Shown: positions 34,528-43,420 of the stretch, piece by piece | How positions within the stretch are numbered: position 1 is the stretch's first letter | Layout of the letters: each line of letters begins with the position of its first letter | Source: JANQOH01 sp965200095 | Lineage (GTDB): Bacteria > Pseudomonadota > Alphaproteobacteria > UBA7887 | DNA length: 64,000 nt | Reading direction: 5' to 3' | NCBI GenBank assembly: GCA_965200095.1 | Contig: OZ241350.1 | Coordinates: forward strand, 1,240,001 to 1,304,000 | Made by a program: the position numbers and the translations under genes | Notes under the pieces: generated by a model | What the model was told of the DNA's origin: nothing | Seen by the model: only the letters and a program-made list of their open reading frames with translations | Database searches by the model: none

Positions 34528-35529
34528 GTGGAGTTTTCGCATCCGCTGTCGCGCCGCCGGGCGCTCGCCGTGATCGGCGCCGTCGGCGGCGTCGCGATGT
34601 TGCCGCAGCTCGCGGCGGCGGGGCGCGCCCGCCTGCGTGAGTGGCGCGGCGCCGCCCTGGGCGCGCCGGCGCGCATCGTCCTTGAGCATCCCGACGGCGC
34701 GGCGGCGGCCCGCCTCTTCGACAATTGCGCGCGCGAGATCGCGCGGCTGGAGCGCGAGTTCAGCCTGCACCGCAACGACAGCGCCCTGCGCGAGCTCAAC
34801 CGTCGCGGGCGGCTCGACGCCCCGAGCCTCGATATGGTGCGGGTGCTGCGCGCGGCGCAAAGGTTCGGCGCGCTCACCGACGGCGCGTTCGACGTCACGG
34901 TGCAACCGCTGTGGACGCTCTACGCCGGGCATTTCTACCGCCATCCCGACGGCGCCGCGGGGCCGGACGGCGAGGCGCTGGCGGCGGCGCGCGCGCTGGT
35001 CGACTATCGCGCGCTGGAGGTCTCGCCGCGCCGCGTCGCGCTCGAAGGCGCAGGCCGGGCCGTCACCCTCAACGGCATCGCGCAAGGCTACATCACCGAC
35101 CGGGTCGCCGAAATCCTGCGCGACGGCGGAATCGCCGACGTGCTCGTCGATCTCGGCGAAACGCGCGCCTCGGGCCGGCACCCCGAGGGCCGCCCGTGGG
35201 CGATCGGCCTCGCGAACCCGGGCGACCCGGCGACATACGGGCCGGTGGTCGAACTGGTCGACCGCGCTCTCGCGACGTCCGGCGGCTACGGCACCCGCTT
35301 CAGCGCCGACGGCCGACATCACCACCTGTTCGCGCCCGACACCGGAGAGAGCGCCAACCACCACCTTTCGGTCAGCGTCGTCGCCGACGATGCGATGACG
35401 GCCGACGCGCTTTCGACCGGGCTTTTCGTCGCGCCGCCGGCGGCAGCCGAAAAGGCCGCGGCGGCGATGCCGGAGATCGCCGTTCACCTCACGGATGCGG
35501 CGGGCGAGCGGCGCAGCCTGAACGCATGA
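34528..35529 (+). CDS. apbE: FAD:protein FMN transferase (ApbE family)
   Basis: 333 residues, GTG start after GGGGAG. A twin-arginine-like signal (LSRRRALAVIGAVGG) directs it to the periplasm. Family segments: DGAFDVTVQPLW, LNGIAQGYITDRV, VDLGETRASGRHP and ATSGGYGTRF, then the ThrAsp-type metal region near AMTADALSTGLF. It attaches FMN covalently to threonine of target flavoproteins such as Nqr/Rnf subunits, none of which is in the window. The stop overlaps the next gene (ATGA). Confidence 0.93.
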   Translation: MEFSHPLSRRRALAVIGAVGGVAMLPQLAAAGRARLREWRGAALGAPARIVLEHPDGAAAARLFDNCAREIARLEREFSLHRNDSALRELNRRGRLDAPSLDMVRVLRAAQRFGALTDGAFDVTVQPLWTLYAGHFYRHPDGAAGPDGEALAAARALVDYRALEVSPRRVALEGAGRAVTLNGIAQGYITDRVAEILRDGGIADVLVDLGETRASGRHPEGRPWAIGLANPGDPATYGPVVELVDRALATSGGYGTRFSADGRHHHLFAPDTGESANHHLSVSVVADDAMTADALSTGLFVAPPAAAEKAAAAMPEIAVHLTDAAGERRSLNA

Positions 35530-36728
35530 ACGATGCGCCGGGGCCGGCGCTCGCCGGCCTCAGGATTGTCGATCTGAGCCGTATCCTGGCGGGGCCGTTC
35601 TGCACCCAGCTGCTCGCCGACCACGGCGCCTCGGTGATCAAGGTCGAACCCCCCGCCGGAGACGACACCCGCGCCTGGGGGCCGCCGTTTCGGGACGGGC
35701 AAAGCGGCTATTTCGACGGCCTCAACCGCGGCAAGCGCAGCATCGCCGTCGACCTGGGCCGCGAGACGGGGCGCGCCGTGCTGCTGCGCCTGCTCGAAAG
35801 CGCCGATGCGCTGGTCGAGAATTTCAAGCCCGGCCAGATGGAGAAATGGGGGCTCGGTTACGAGCGGACGCTGGCCGCGCGCTTCCCCCGCCTCGTCTAT
35901 GCTCGGGTAACCGGCTTCGGCGATACGGGGCCGCTGGCGGGAATGCCGGGGTTCGACGCGGTGGCGCAGATGATGAGCGGCGTCGCGAGTCTGAACGGCG
36001 CCGCCGACGGCCCGCCCTTCCGCTCCGGCGCGCCGGTGAGCGACCTCGCCGCCGGGTTATACGCCGCCGCAGGGCTGGCGATGGCGCTGGTCGAACGCGC
36101 CCGTTCGGGCCGCGGTCAGATGGTGGAGGTCTCGCTGCTCGACGCCTCGGTGAGTCTGTTGCGCCCGCACGGCGCCAATTGGCTCGCCGGCGGCGAACGC
36201 CCGCGGCGCGCCGGCAACGCGCACCCGAATCTGGTCCCCTACGACCTGTTCGAGACGGCCCGGGGGGCGGTCTTCGTCGCCGTCGGCAACGACCGGCAGT
36301 TCGCCCGCCTGTGCGCGGCGCTCGGCCGGCCGGAACTGGCCGACGACCCCCGCTTCCGCCGCACTGTCGACCGGGGGACGCACCGCCGCGCCCTGCATGA
36401 GGCGCTGGCGCCCCTGTTCGCCGCGCGGGAGTCCGGGGCGCTGGCGCAGGAACTGATGGCGCAGGGCGTTCCCGCCGGCCCGGTGCTGGAGGTCCCGGAA
36501 GCGCTCGCCCACCCCCAGATCGCCGGGCGCGGCATGATCGTCGAAACCGACGGCTATCGCGGCATCGCCAGCCCGCTGCGCATGAGCCGGTCGCCGACCG
36601 CCGCGCCGCGGCGGCCGCCGGCGCTTTCCGCCGACGCGCGCGCCGTTCTCGCCGAAGCCGGCTACGCCACTGCCGAGATCGAGTCCCTCGTCGCCGAAGG
36701 CGCGGTGACCGCGGCGGCGTCGCGCTGA
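35526..36728 (+). CDS. CaiB/BaiF family CoA-transferase
   Basis: 400 residues, coupled to apbE by ATGA. It has the family opening GLRIVDLSRILAGPFCTQLLADHGASVIKVE, then WGPPFRDGQSGYF, LNRGKRSIAVDL, GPLAGMPGFDAVAQMMSG and Asp173 in GAPVSDLAAGLYA as the catalytic residue. It is a paralog of the gene at 19.6 kb. Substrate unknown. An enoyl-CoA hydratase converges on it, consistent with acyl-CoA catabolism nearby. Confidence 0.92.
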   Translation: MNDAPGPALAGLRIVDLSRILAGPFCTQLLADHGASVIKVEPPAGDDTRAWGPPFRDGQSGYFDGLNRGKRSIAVDLGRETGRAVLLRLLESADALVENFKPGQMEKWGLGYERTLAARFPRLVYARVTGFGDTGPLAGMPGFDAVAQMMSGVASLNGAADGPPFRSGAPVSDLAAGLYAAAGLAMALVERARSGRGQMVEVSLLDASVSLLRPHGANWLAGGERPRRAGNAHPNLVPYDLFETARGAVFVAVGNDRQFARLCAALGRPELADDPRFRRTVDRGTHRRALHEALAPLFAARESGALAQELMAQGVPAGPVLEVPEALAHPQIAGRGMIVETDGYRGIASPLRMSRSPTAAPRRPPALSADARAVLAEAGYATAEIESLVAEGAVTAAASR

Positions 36729-36741
36729 CGCCGCGCGCCGG

Positions 36742-37521
36742 TCACCCGCCCGACCATTTCGGCGGGCGCTTTTCGGCGAACGCTTTCGGCCCCTCCACGA
36801 AATCCGCGCTGTCGTAGAGCGCCTGCACGGCGGGGTAGGTCGTGGCGATGGCCTCTTTCAGCGTCGGTTTGTCGAGTCCCTCGTAGATCGCCTGTTTCGA
36901 GGCGCGAATCGACATCGGCGAACATTCGAGGATCTGCCCTACCCAGCGCTTCGCCGCGTCCATGAGCGCGCTCCGGCTCGTGACTTCGTTGACGAAGCCG
37001 AGCCTGTGGCCTTCCTCCGCGGACACCCGCCGCCCGGTGAGGATCATGCCGAGCGCCTGTTTCTGCGGGATAATGCGCGGCAGGCGGTGCAGGCCGCCGG
37101 CGAGCGCCGCGAGGCCCACCCGCGGTTCGGGCAGCGCGAAGACGGCGTTGTCCGACGCGACGATCAGGTCGCAGGCGAGCGCGATCTCGAAGCCGCCGCC
37201 CATCGCGAAACCGTTGACCGCGGCGATCACCGGCTTGGTCAGGTCGAAGCGTTGCGTCAACCCGGCGAAGCCGCTTGCCGGGCGTTCGCGCGGGCCGCCC
37301 GCCGCCTGGTATTTCAGGTCGTTGCCGGCGGAGAACGCCTTGTCGCCGGCGCCGGTGACGATCGCCGCCCACTGTTCGGGGTCGGCGGCGAAATCGTCGA
37401 ATACCGCGTCGAACTCGAAATGCGCCGGCGGGTGCAGCGCGTTGTGGACTTCGGGCCGGTCGATGGTCACCACCGTCAGCCGCCCCTCGCGCGCCACCTT
37501 CAGGAATTCGTATTCGGCCAT
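36742..37521 (-). CDS. enoyl-CoA hydratase/isomerase family protein
   Basis: 259 residues with a normal crotonase fold. The oxyanion-hole segments are AFSAGNDLKYQ and NGFAMGGGFEIALACDL. Glu132 in LPEP matches one catalytic Glu of rat hydratase, while the second position reads Gly (QALGM, about 158), so it may be an isomerase, a hydrolase or a hydratase with another mechanism. GGAGGAGG precedes the ATG. The alanine dehydrogenase gene ends 36 bases upstream on the same strand. Confidence 0.9.
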   Translation of the reverse strand: MAEYEFLKVAREGRLTVVTIDRPEVHNALHPPAHFEFDAVFDDFAADPEQWAAIVTGAGDKAFSAGNDLKYQAAGGPRERPASGFAGLTQRFDLTKPVIAAVNGFAMGGGFEIALACDLIVASDNAVFALPEPRVGLAALAGGLHRLPRIIPQKQALGMILTGRRVSAEEGHRLGFVNEVTSRSALMDAAKRWVGQILECSPMSIRASKQAIYEGLDKPTLKEAIATTYPAVQALYDSADFVEGPKAFAEKRPPKWSGG

Positions 37522-37557
37522 CGGTCGGTCCTCCTCCAGTCGGCTTACAGGGGGCGT

Positions 37558-38676
37558 TCAGTCGGCAAGGAAACGCGACGGCGGCGCGAAACTATAGCCG
37601 AGCGCGGCGGCCACGGCCGGATGCGTCACCTGTCCCCGGTGCGCGTTCAGCCCGGCGGCGAAGCCCGGGTCGTCGGCGAGCGCCCGCTTCCAGCCCTTGC
37701 CGGCGAGCGCCAGCACATAGGGCAAGGTGGCGTTGTTGAGCGCGAAAGTGGAGGTGCGCGCGACGGCGCCCGGCATGTTGGCGACGCAGTAATGCACCAC
37801 TTCGTCGACGACATAGGTCGGGTCGCTGTGACTCGTCGGGCGGCTGGTGTCGGCCATCCCGCCCTGGTCGATGGAAACGTCGACGAGCACCGAGCCGCGG
37901 CGCATCCGGCGCACCATGTCCCGACTCACCAGGTTCGGGGTCGCGGCCCCCGGCGTCAGCACGGCGCCGATCACCAGGTCGGCGTTCTCGACATAGCGTT
38001 CGAGCGTCTCGACGGTCGAGAAAATGGTGTTCAGGGTCGGGCCGAACTGCATGTCGAGCGCCGACAGCCGCGCCAGCGACGCCTCGAGGACGGTCACCCG
38101 CGCCTCCATGCCCATGGCCATCCGCGCGGCGTTGGTCCCCACCACGCCGCCGCCGACGATGGTCACATCGGCGGCGGGAACCCCGGGCACGCCGCCGAGC
38201 AGCACCCCGCGCCCGCCCTGCGCGCGCTCCAGGCAGTGCGCGCCCGCCTGGATCGACATGCGCCCCGCCACCTCGCTCATGGGCGCGAGCAGCGGCAGCC
38301 GACCGGCGCCGTCGCTCACCGTCTCATAGGCGATGGCGGTGACGCCGCGCTCGACCAGGTCCCGCGTCTGCGGCGGGTCCGCAGCGAGATGCAGATAGGT
38401 AAAGAGTATCTGCCCGTCGCGAAGACGCGCCCGCTCGTGGGCCAGCGGCTCCTTGACCTTCACGATCAGGTCCGCGCGGGCGAAGACCTCTTCCGCCGTG
38501 TCGACGATCCCGGCGCCGGCGGCGGCGTAGTCGCCATTGTCCAGCCCGATGGGGCGCGCGGCGTCGCGTTCGACCAGGACCTCGTGTCCGTGATGGGTGA
38601 GTTCGCGCACGCTGAAGGGCACGAGGCCGACGCGGTATTCCTGTTCCTTCGCCTCCCTCGGGACGCCGATCCGCAT
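37558..38676 (-). CDS. ald: alanine dehydrogenase
   Basis: 372 residues, the expected length. MRIGVPREAKEQEYRVGL opens the family. Lys73/Lys75 in VKVKEP and His96 in YLHLAA line the active site. VTIVGGGVVGTNAARMA is the NAD fold, and LVDVSIDQGG and PTYVVDEVVHYCVANMPG follow. It catalyses reversible deamination of alanine to pyruvate. A 90-residue gene lies 4 bases upstream with a strong ribosome site, so the two probably share a transcript. Confidence 0.96.
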   Translation of the reverse strand: MRIGVPREAKEQEYRVGLVPFSVRELTHHGHEVLVERDAARPIGLDNGDYAAAGAGIVDTAEEVFARADLIVKVKEPLAHERARLRDGQILFTYLHLAADPPQTRDLVERGVTAIAYETVSDGAGRLPLLAPMSEVAGRMSIQAGAHCLERAQGGRGVLLGGVPGVPAADVTIVGGGVVGTNAARMAMGMEARVTVLEASLARLSALDMQFGPTLNTIFSTVETLERYVENADLVIGAVLTPGAATPNLVSRDMVRRMRRGSVLVDVSIDQGGMADTSRPTSHSDPTYVVDEVVHYCVANMPGAVARTSTFALNNATLPYVLALAGKGWKRALADDPGFAAGLNAHRGQVTHPAVAAALGYSFAPPSRFLAD

Positions 38677-38680
38677 GGCG

Positions 38681-38953
38681 TCAGCCGCCGGATTCGGAGA
38701 CGATGCGCCCGGCGGACGGTTCGATCCGGCGTTTCCGCTCGTCCGGCGGCATCGGCCCCCGGTCGAAAAACCGGACGAACCGTTCGCGCTCGCCGTCGCC
38801 CACGCGCATTTCGCCCGGGGATCCGACCTTGCGCCCGGTCCCGCCGGGCGTCCGCCGGTCGCGCTCGCGGTTGCCCCCGACGGGCGCCCGGGCCGCGCGC
38901 TTCTCCCGGCTCGCCGCGGGGATCCTCGGCAAGGCGAACGGCATGAAGCGCAT
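38681..38953 (-). CDS. small Arg-rich protein of unknown function upstream of ald
   Basis: 90 residues. The start is well supported: AGGAGG sits 7 bases before the ATG at 38953, one of the best ribosome sites in the window. The protein is basic and hydrophilic (RERDRRTPGGTGRK, PPDERKRRIEPSAG) with no membrane segment or domain I recognise. It ends 4 bases before ald, so it would be translated as a leader gene of the ald operon. A short regulatory or stabilising protein is possible; the codon pattern alone does not prove expression. Confidence 0.5.
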   Translation of the reverse strand: MRFMPFALPRIPAASREKRAARAPVGGNRERDRRTPGGTGRKVGSPGEMRVGDGERERFVRFFDRGPMPPDERKRRIEPSAGRIVSESGG

Positions 38954-39496
38954 GACTCATCCTCCTGTCATACCAGTCCGGGTTCGTATTCACTCATTGT
39001 AGAATGCCCGAACACAAATTTGGAGACCTCCGCATAACCCGTTTCGCCTGCGGCAGGATCGCGTTCCCGGCGCTTTGCGACGTTTCCGAACCCGCCGTCG
39101 GCGTATGACAATGCGTGGCGGAATTGGGAACATCCGCCCCCTGCCCCGGTAATTCCCGCGAAAGAGCCTGCGAAGAAACCGGACGGCCTTACAAATACTC
39201 GTCATTCCCGCGAAAGCGGGAATCCGGAGGCGGACGTCCGCTATATCGGCCCGTTTTTATTACGGAAACGCCGCAACAGATTCCCGCTTTCGCGGGAATG
39301 ACGAGGAGTAGTAGCGTCTCTCGATTTCTTCACACGCTCTTTCGCGGGAATGACGAAGCACTATTCGGTGGTTATTTCTTTTACAATGCCGTTACTTCGG
39401 CGACCCGGCTGTCACGATCGGAGACGCCCGATTCCTTCGCGCACCCGCAGGCTGCCGTCCGTGAGCGGCCCTTGCGAACCCCCGCGAGCGGAGACG
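38954..39496. other. 543-base non-coding region between ald leader gene and recR
   Basis: No gene is supported here. It holds the large nested palindrome at 39150-39355 and must contain the promoter of the ald operon. Its base composition is lower in GC than the flanks. Confidence 0.6.
39150..39355. repeat. nested inverted repeat (REPIN/MITE-like), about 205 bp
   Basis: Two 75-base units in opposite orientation (about 39150-39224 and 39279-39354) share one centre near 39252. Each unit contains ATTCCCGCGAAAG at its outer end and a self-complementary ATTCCCGCGAAAGCGGGAAT-type core at its inner end (39203-39223 and 39280-39299). The arms are about three-quarters identical, best at the ends. The 54-base centre is not repeated. 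This looks like a doublet of REP-type elements. Confidence 0.75.
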
Positions 39497-40090
39497 CTAC
39501 AGCGGCCGGCGCGCCCTCAACGCCGTCGCCAGTGTGCCGTCGTCGAGATAGTCGAGTTCGCCGCCGACGGGCACTCCGTGCGCCAGGCGCGAAACCGCAA
39601 CGCCGCAGCCGGCGAGACGATCGACCAGATAATGCGCCGTCGTCTGGCCGTCGACCGTGGCCCCCAGCGCCAGGATCACTTCGCGAACTCCTTCCGCCCC
39701 GGCGCGCTCCACAAGGTCCGGGATCGCGAGGTCTTCCGGCCCGACCCCGTCCAGCGGCGACAGCACGCCGCCGAGGACGTGATAACGGCCGGCGAAAGCC
39801 GCGGCGCGTTCCAGCGCCCACAGGTCGGCGACCCCCTCGACGACGCAGAGGACGCCCGGGTCGCGGCGCGGATCGATGCAGATCGCGCACAATTCCCCGG
39901 CGTCGAGATTGCCGCAGGACGCGCAGCGGCGAACCGCCGCGGCGGCCTCGGTCAGCGCCGCCGCGAGGGGGGCGAGCAACGCCTCGCGGCGCTCGATGAG
40001 GACCAGCGCCGCGCGGCGCGCCGAACGCGGCCCCAGTCCGGGCAATTTGGCGAGGCGCTGGATCAAGCGCTCGATCTCGGCGCCGGCCAT
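39497..40090 (-). CDS. recR: recombination mediator protein RecR
   Basis: 197 residues. The helix-hairpin-helix start LAKLPGLGPRSARRAAL, the zinc finger CASCGNLDAGELCAIC (about 55-70) and the Toprim-type VVEGVADLWALE and LGATVDGQTTAHYL are all present. With RecF/RecO it loads RecA at gaps. It follows ybaB by 4 bases in the conserved dnaX-ybaB-recR operon. Confidence 0.97.
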   Translation of the reverse strand: MAGAEIERLIQRLAKLPGLGPRSARRAALVLIERREALLAPLAAALTEAAAAVRRCASCGNLDAGELCAICIDPRRDPGVLCVVEGVADLWALERAAAFAGRYHVLGGVLSPLDGVGPEDLAIPDLVERAGAEGVREVILALGATVDGQTTAHYLVDRLAGCGVAVSRLAHGVPVGGELDYLDDGTLATALRARRPL

Positions 40091-40094
40091 GCCG

Positions 40095-40415
40095 TCAGAA
40101 CGGTTCGAAACCCGGCGGCAACGACAGGTCGCCGGTCGCCTCGCGCATCGCCTCGGCGGCGCGCGCTTCCGCCTTCGCGTCCGCGACGTCGCACGCCGCG
40201 ACGATCAAATCCTCAATCACCGAAACCTCGCCCGAAGCGACGAGCGACGGGTCGATGGAGACCGCCTTGACGACCCCCTTCCCGTCCATCGTGACGCGGA
40301 CCAGTCCGCCGCCCGCCTCCCCCTCGACGCGCGCCTCGGCGAGCGATTCCCGCACTTCCGTCATGCGCGACTGCATCTGTTGCGCCTGCTTCATCAAGGA
40401 CCCGAGCGTTTTCAT
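40095..40415 (-). CDS. YbaB/EbfC family nucleoid-associated protein
   Basis: 106 residues. MKTLGSLMKQAQQMQSRM begins the long helix. GLVRVTMDGKGVVKAVSIDPSL is the central sheet, followed by a helical end. It binds DNA as a tweezer-like dimer. Its ATG overlaps the dnaX stop (ATGA) and recR follows closely. Confidence 0.95.
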   Translation of the reverse strand: MKTLGSLMKQAQQMQSRMTEVRESLAEARVEGEAGGGLVRVTMDGKGVVKAVSIDPSLVASGEVSVIEDLIVAACDVADAKAEARAAEAMREATGDLSLPPGFEPF

Positions 40416-42058
40416 CGTTCCTCCGCTCCCGCCGCCCGTTCGGCGTTTTCGTCCCGCGCGTTCCCGCCCGGTCGCACCTCATGGATCGCCGCGCCGGGAA
40501 ACGTCGCGAGCACCTGTCCCACCAGCGGGTCGCGCGCCGCCTCTTCCGCCAGCGCGGCCGCCCGGGCGGAGGTCTGCTCGCGGAGCGTTTCGGCGCCCTT
40601 CGCTTCCGACACGACGACCGTCCAGCGCCGACCGGTCCAGCGCTCCAGGCGCTGCACGACGCGCATCGCCAGGTCCGCCGGCGCGCCGGCGCCGGGGCGG
40701 ATCTCGATGCGTCCCGGTTCGAACCCGACGAGATGGACATCGTTGACGAGATGGCCGTGAAGCAGCGGCTCGCGGCGGTCGGCGAACAGCGCTACGGTCT
40801 CGGCGAAACTCCGCGGCGACGACGGCGAGCCTTGCGGCGCCGCCCGCGGCGCCCCGGCCGCCGGCGCGGGCGCGCCGCCCGCGTCGTCGAGGCGCCGGAT
40901 CAGATCCGCCGGCGAGGGCAGCGCCGCCGCGTGCGCGAGACGGATCAACACCATCTCCGCAGCCTGAAGCGGCGCCGGCGCCATGCGCGCCTCGGCGAGT
41001 CCCTTGAGCAAAATCTGCCAGCAGCGAGTCAGTTCGGAGACCGCCAGCTTGCCCGCCAGGGCGCGGCCCCGAACCCGTTCGGCTTCCGGCAGCCCCGGAT
41101 CCCCGGCCGCGTCGGGGGTGAGTTTGAGCCGCGTGAGCCAGTGCGCAAGCGCCAGCATGTCCTCCAGAACCGCAGACGGGTCGGCGCCCGCCGCATATTG
41201 CTCGGCGAGCAGGTCCAGCGCGCCGGGCAGGCCGCCGTCGAGAACTCCCTCCAGCAGGTCGAACACGCGCTCGCGATCGGCGAGGCCGAGCATGTCGCGC
41301 ACCGCCGCCGCGCTCACCGTCGCGCCCGCCGCGTCGCCTGTCGCCTGGTCGAGCAGCGACAACCCGTCGCGGACCGACCCGTCGGCGGCGCGCGCGATCA
41401 ACGCCAGCGCGTCGGCCTCGACCGCCGCGTCCTCGCGCTTCGCCACCGCCGCGAGATGTTCGGCAAGACGCGCCGCGTCCACCCGCCGCAGGTCGAAACG
41501 CTGGCAGCGCGAGAGCACGGTGACGGGGATCTTGCGCGCCTCGGTGGTCGCGAACACGAACTTGACGCGCTCCGGGGGTTCTTCGAGCGTCTTGAGCAGC
41601 GCGTTGAACGCGGCGGTCGACAGCATGTGAACTTCGTCGACGATATAAACCTTGAAGCGCGCGGTCGATGGCGCATAGCGCACGCTGTCCACGATCTCGC
41701 GCACGTCGTCGACGCCGGTGCGGCTGGCGGCGTCCATTTCCAGCACGTCGACATGCCGGTCCTCGCCGATGGCGACGCAATGCTCGCAGCGGCCGCACGG
41801 CTCCGCGGCGGGAGACCCGACGGAGCCGTCGGCGCCGACGCAGTTCAGGGCGCGGGCGAGAATGCGCGCGGTCGTCGTCTTGCCGACGCCGCGCACTCCC
41901 GTGAGCAGCCAGGCGTGAGCCAGACGGTTCGCGGCGAACGCATTGGTCAGCGTGCGCACCAGCACATCCTGGCCGATCAGGTCGGCGAACCGGGCGGGGC
42001 GGTACTTGCGCGCCAGAACGCGGTAATTCCCGGCTCCGCCTTGCTGCTGTTCGCTCAT
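40412..42058 (-). CDS. dnaX: DNA polymerase III subunits gamma/tau
   Basis: 548 residues. The AAA+ clamp-loader domain has Walker A GVRGVGKT (54-61), a zinc module with Cys73, Cys88, Cys91 and Cys94, the Walker B region VYIVDEVHMLS and sensor TTEARKIPVTVLSRCQRFDL. Domain III and a tau-like C-terminal region with an Ala/Pro-rich linker (about 400-425) follow. I did not find an obvious A-rich slippery run for a short gamma form. It is first in the dnaX-ybaB-recR operon, just after the SRP RNA gene on the same strand. Confidence 0.97.
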   Translation of the reverse strand: MSEQQQGGAGNYRVLARKYRPARFADLIGQDVLVRTLTNAFAANRLAHAWLLTGVRGVGKTTTARILARALNCVGADGSVGSPAAEPCGRCEHCVAIGEDRHVDVLEMDAASRTGVDDVREIVDSVRYAPSTARFKVYIVDEVHMLSTAAFNALLKTLEEPPERVKFVFATTEARKIPVTVLSRCQRFDLRRVDAARLAEHLAAVAKREDAAVEADALALIARAADGSVRDGLSLLDQATGDAAGATVSAAAVRDMLGLADRERVFDLLEGVLDGGLPGALDLLAEQYAAGADPSAVLEDMLALAHWLTRLKLTPDAAGDPGLPEAERVRGRALAGKLAVSELTRCWQILLKGLAEARMAPAPLQAAEMVLIRLAHAAALPSPADLIRRLDDAGGAPAPAAGAPRAAPQGSPSSPRSFAETVALFADRREPLLHGHLVNDVHLVGFEPGRIEIRPGAGAPADLAMRVVQRLERWTGRRWTVVVSEAKGAETLREQTSARAAALAEEAARDPLVGQVLATFPGAAIHEVRPGGNARDENAERAAGAEER

Positions 42059-42103
42059 GGGGCGACCCCGAACGGCGGAAAAGACGAAAACCGGGAAAGA
42101 AAC

Positions 42104-42196
42104 GGGAGGCGGCCGCGACCCGGGCCGGACTCGTTACGGCTGCTTCCTTCCGGACCTGACCGGGTTGGCGAGGGACCCGTCCGCCGCCAGCCTCCC
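42104..42196 (-). ncRNA. ffs: signal recognition particle 4.5S RNA
   Basis: On the minus strand the SRP hallmark GGTCAGGTCCGGAAGGAAGC lies at 42142-42161, with the GGAA tetraloop and the two internal loops that bind Ffh. The ends pair as GGGAGGC (42190-42196) with GCCTCCC (42104-42110), giving a single long hairpin of about 93 nt. T-rich sequence (GTTTCTTT) follows the 3' end and may help termination. Its position before dnaX is common in alphaproteobacteria. Confidence 0.93.
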
Positions 42197-42290
42197 GCCG
42201 CCACTATCGGCCATTGCGCGCCGGCGGGCAAGCGGCGAACGCGGGAGAACGAATGTTGCCCGCGCTCCCCCGCTGTGCCACCGTCGCCGC

Positions 42291-43235
42291 ATGACGCCCG
42301 CCAACCGTTATAGCGGCATGCCGCTGCTGCGCGACGACGCGCTGCGCCGCGACGATGCGGCCGTGGCGCGCCTCCGCGCCGACCCGCGCAGCCGCGTGCT
42401 GGCGCTCTGGCGGGACCGTCACCAGGTCGAGGGCGGCGACGATGCGCCGGCGCCGGTCTGGCACTGCGGCGCGGCCGGGCGGCGCCTTCTCGAAGAGGCG
42501 GAGTGCTGGGCCCTGCTGGGAACCGCGCGCGACGGCGCGGCGTCCTTCGCCGTCGACCTGTCGCATCTCGACTCGCCGACGGAGGCGGCGCCGCTCCGCT
42601 CCGCCGGATTTGTCGACCTGCGCGCCGTAGGGCCGCTGGTAGGGCGCGCGGACGGCGCCGTCATGGCCTACGCCCGGGGGCTGATGTACTGGCAGCGCCG
42701 TCACCGTTTCTGCGGCGTCTGCGGCGGCGCCTGCATCGTCGCGCAGGCGGGCCATGTGCGCCGTTGCGCCAACCCGGACTGCGCCGCAGACCACTTCCCG
42801 CGCACCGACCCGGCGGTGATCGTTCTCGTCACCCGCGGCGACCGCTGCCTGCTCGGCAGGCAGAAGCATTGGCGGCCCGGAATGCGTTCGACTCTCGCGG
42901 GGTTCGTGGAGCCCGGCGAGAGCCTGGAAGAGGCGGTCGTCCGCGAGGTGCGGGAGGAATCGGGCGCCGTTCTGCGCGACCCGATATATCAATCCTCGCA
43001 ACCCTGGCCGTTCCCCGCCTCGCTCATGCTCGGCTTCCGCGCCGAAGCCGAAAGCCTCGCGCTCGACGTGAACCGGCGCGAACTCGACGACGCCGGCTGG
43101 TATGCGCGCGACCGGTTGCGCGTCTCGCCGGAGGACGACGGTTTCCGCCTCCCGCGCCGCGATTCGATAGCCCGGCGTCTCATCGACGACTGGCTCGCGG
43201 AAGGCGACGGCGAAAACGGGCGCAAGGGGCGATGA
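42291..43235 (+). CDS. nudC: NAD(+) diphosphatase / decapping Nudix hydrolase NudC
   Basis: 314 residues. The zinc ribbon is FCGVCGG...CANPDC (about 139-162) and the Nudix box GFVEPGESLEEAVVREVREESG is at about 204-225. QPWPFPASLMLGF is the NudC-specific motif. It cleaves NADH/NAD and removes NAD caps from RNA. The ATG at 42291 gives the usual N-terminal domain. The 185 bases downstream hold no gene but include a CCCGAATTCCCGCGAGAAGG stretch recalling the REP-like core at 39 kb. Confidence 0.95.
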   Translation: MTPANRYSGMPLLRDDALRRDDAAVARLRADPRSRVLALWRDRHQVEGGDDAPAPVWHCGAAGRRLLEEAECWALLGTARDGAASFAVDLSHLDSPTEAAPLRSAGFVDLRAVGPLVGRADGAVMAYARGLMYWQRRHRFCGVCGGACIVAQAGHVRRCANPDCAADHFPRTDPAVIVLVTRGDRCLLGRQKHWRPGMRSTLAGFVEPGESLEEAVVREVREESGAVLRDPIYQSSQPWPFPASLMLGFRAEAESLALDVNRRELDDAGWYARDRLRVSPEDDGFRLPRRDSIARRLIDDWLAEGDGENGRKGR

Positions 43236-43420
43236 AGGGACGCGACCCGAGTGGCGACGGCGGTTCGCCGACCCCGGATCCCGAATTCCCGCGAGAAGGG
43301 GCGAGAAGAAGCCGATCGGGCTTTCCCGGAAGGCGAGGTCCTTCGCCGCGACGGGAGCCGCTGTCGAACGAGGGCGGCGGTTTGACCGCGAGGGCGGCGC
43401 GGGGTAAGGGACGCGCCGCC

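Noticed and set aside
39150..39355. CRISPR array interpretation of the repeated ATTCCCGCGAAAG motif
   Set aside because: The copies are inverted around one centre, not direct repeats with regular spacers, and no cas genes are present.
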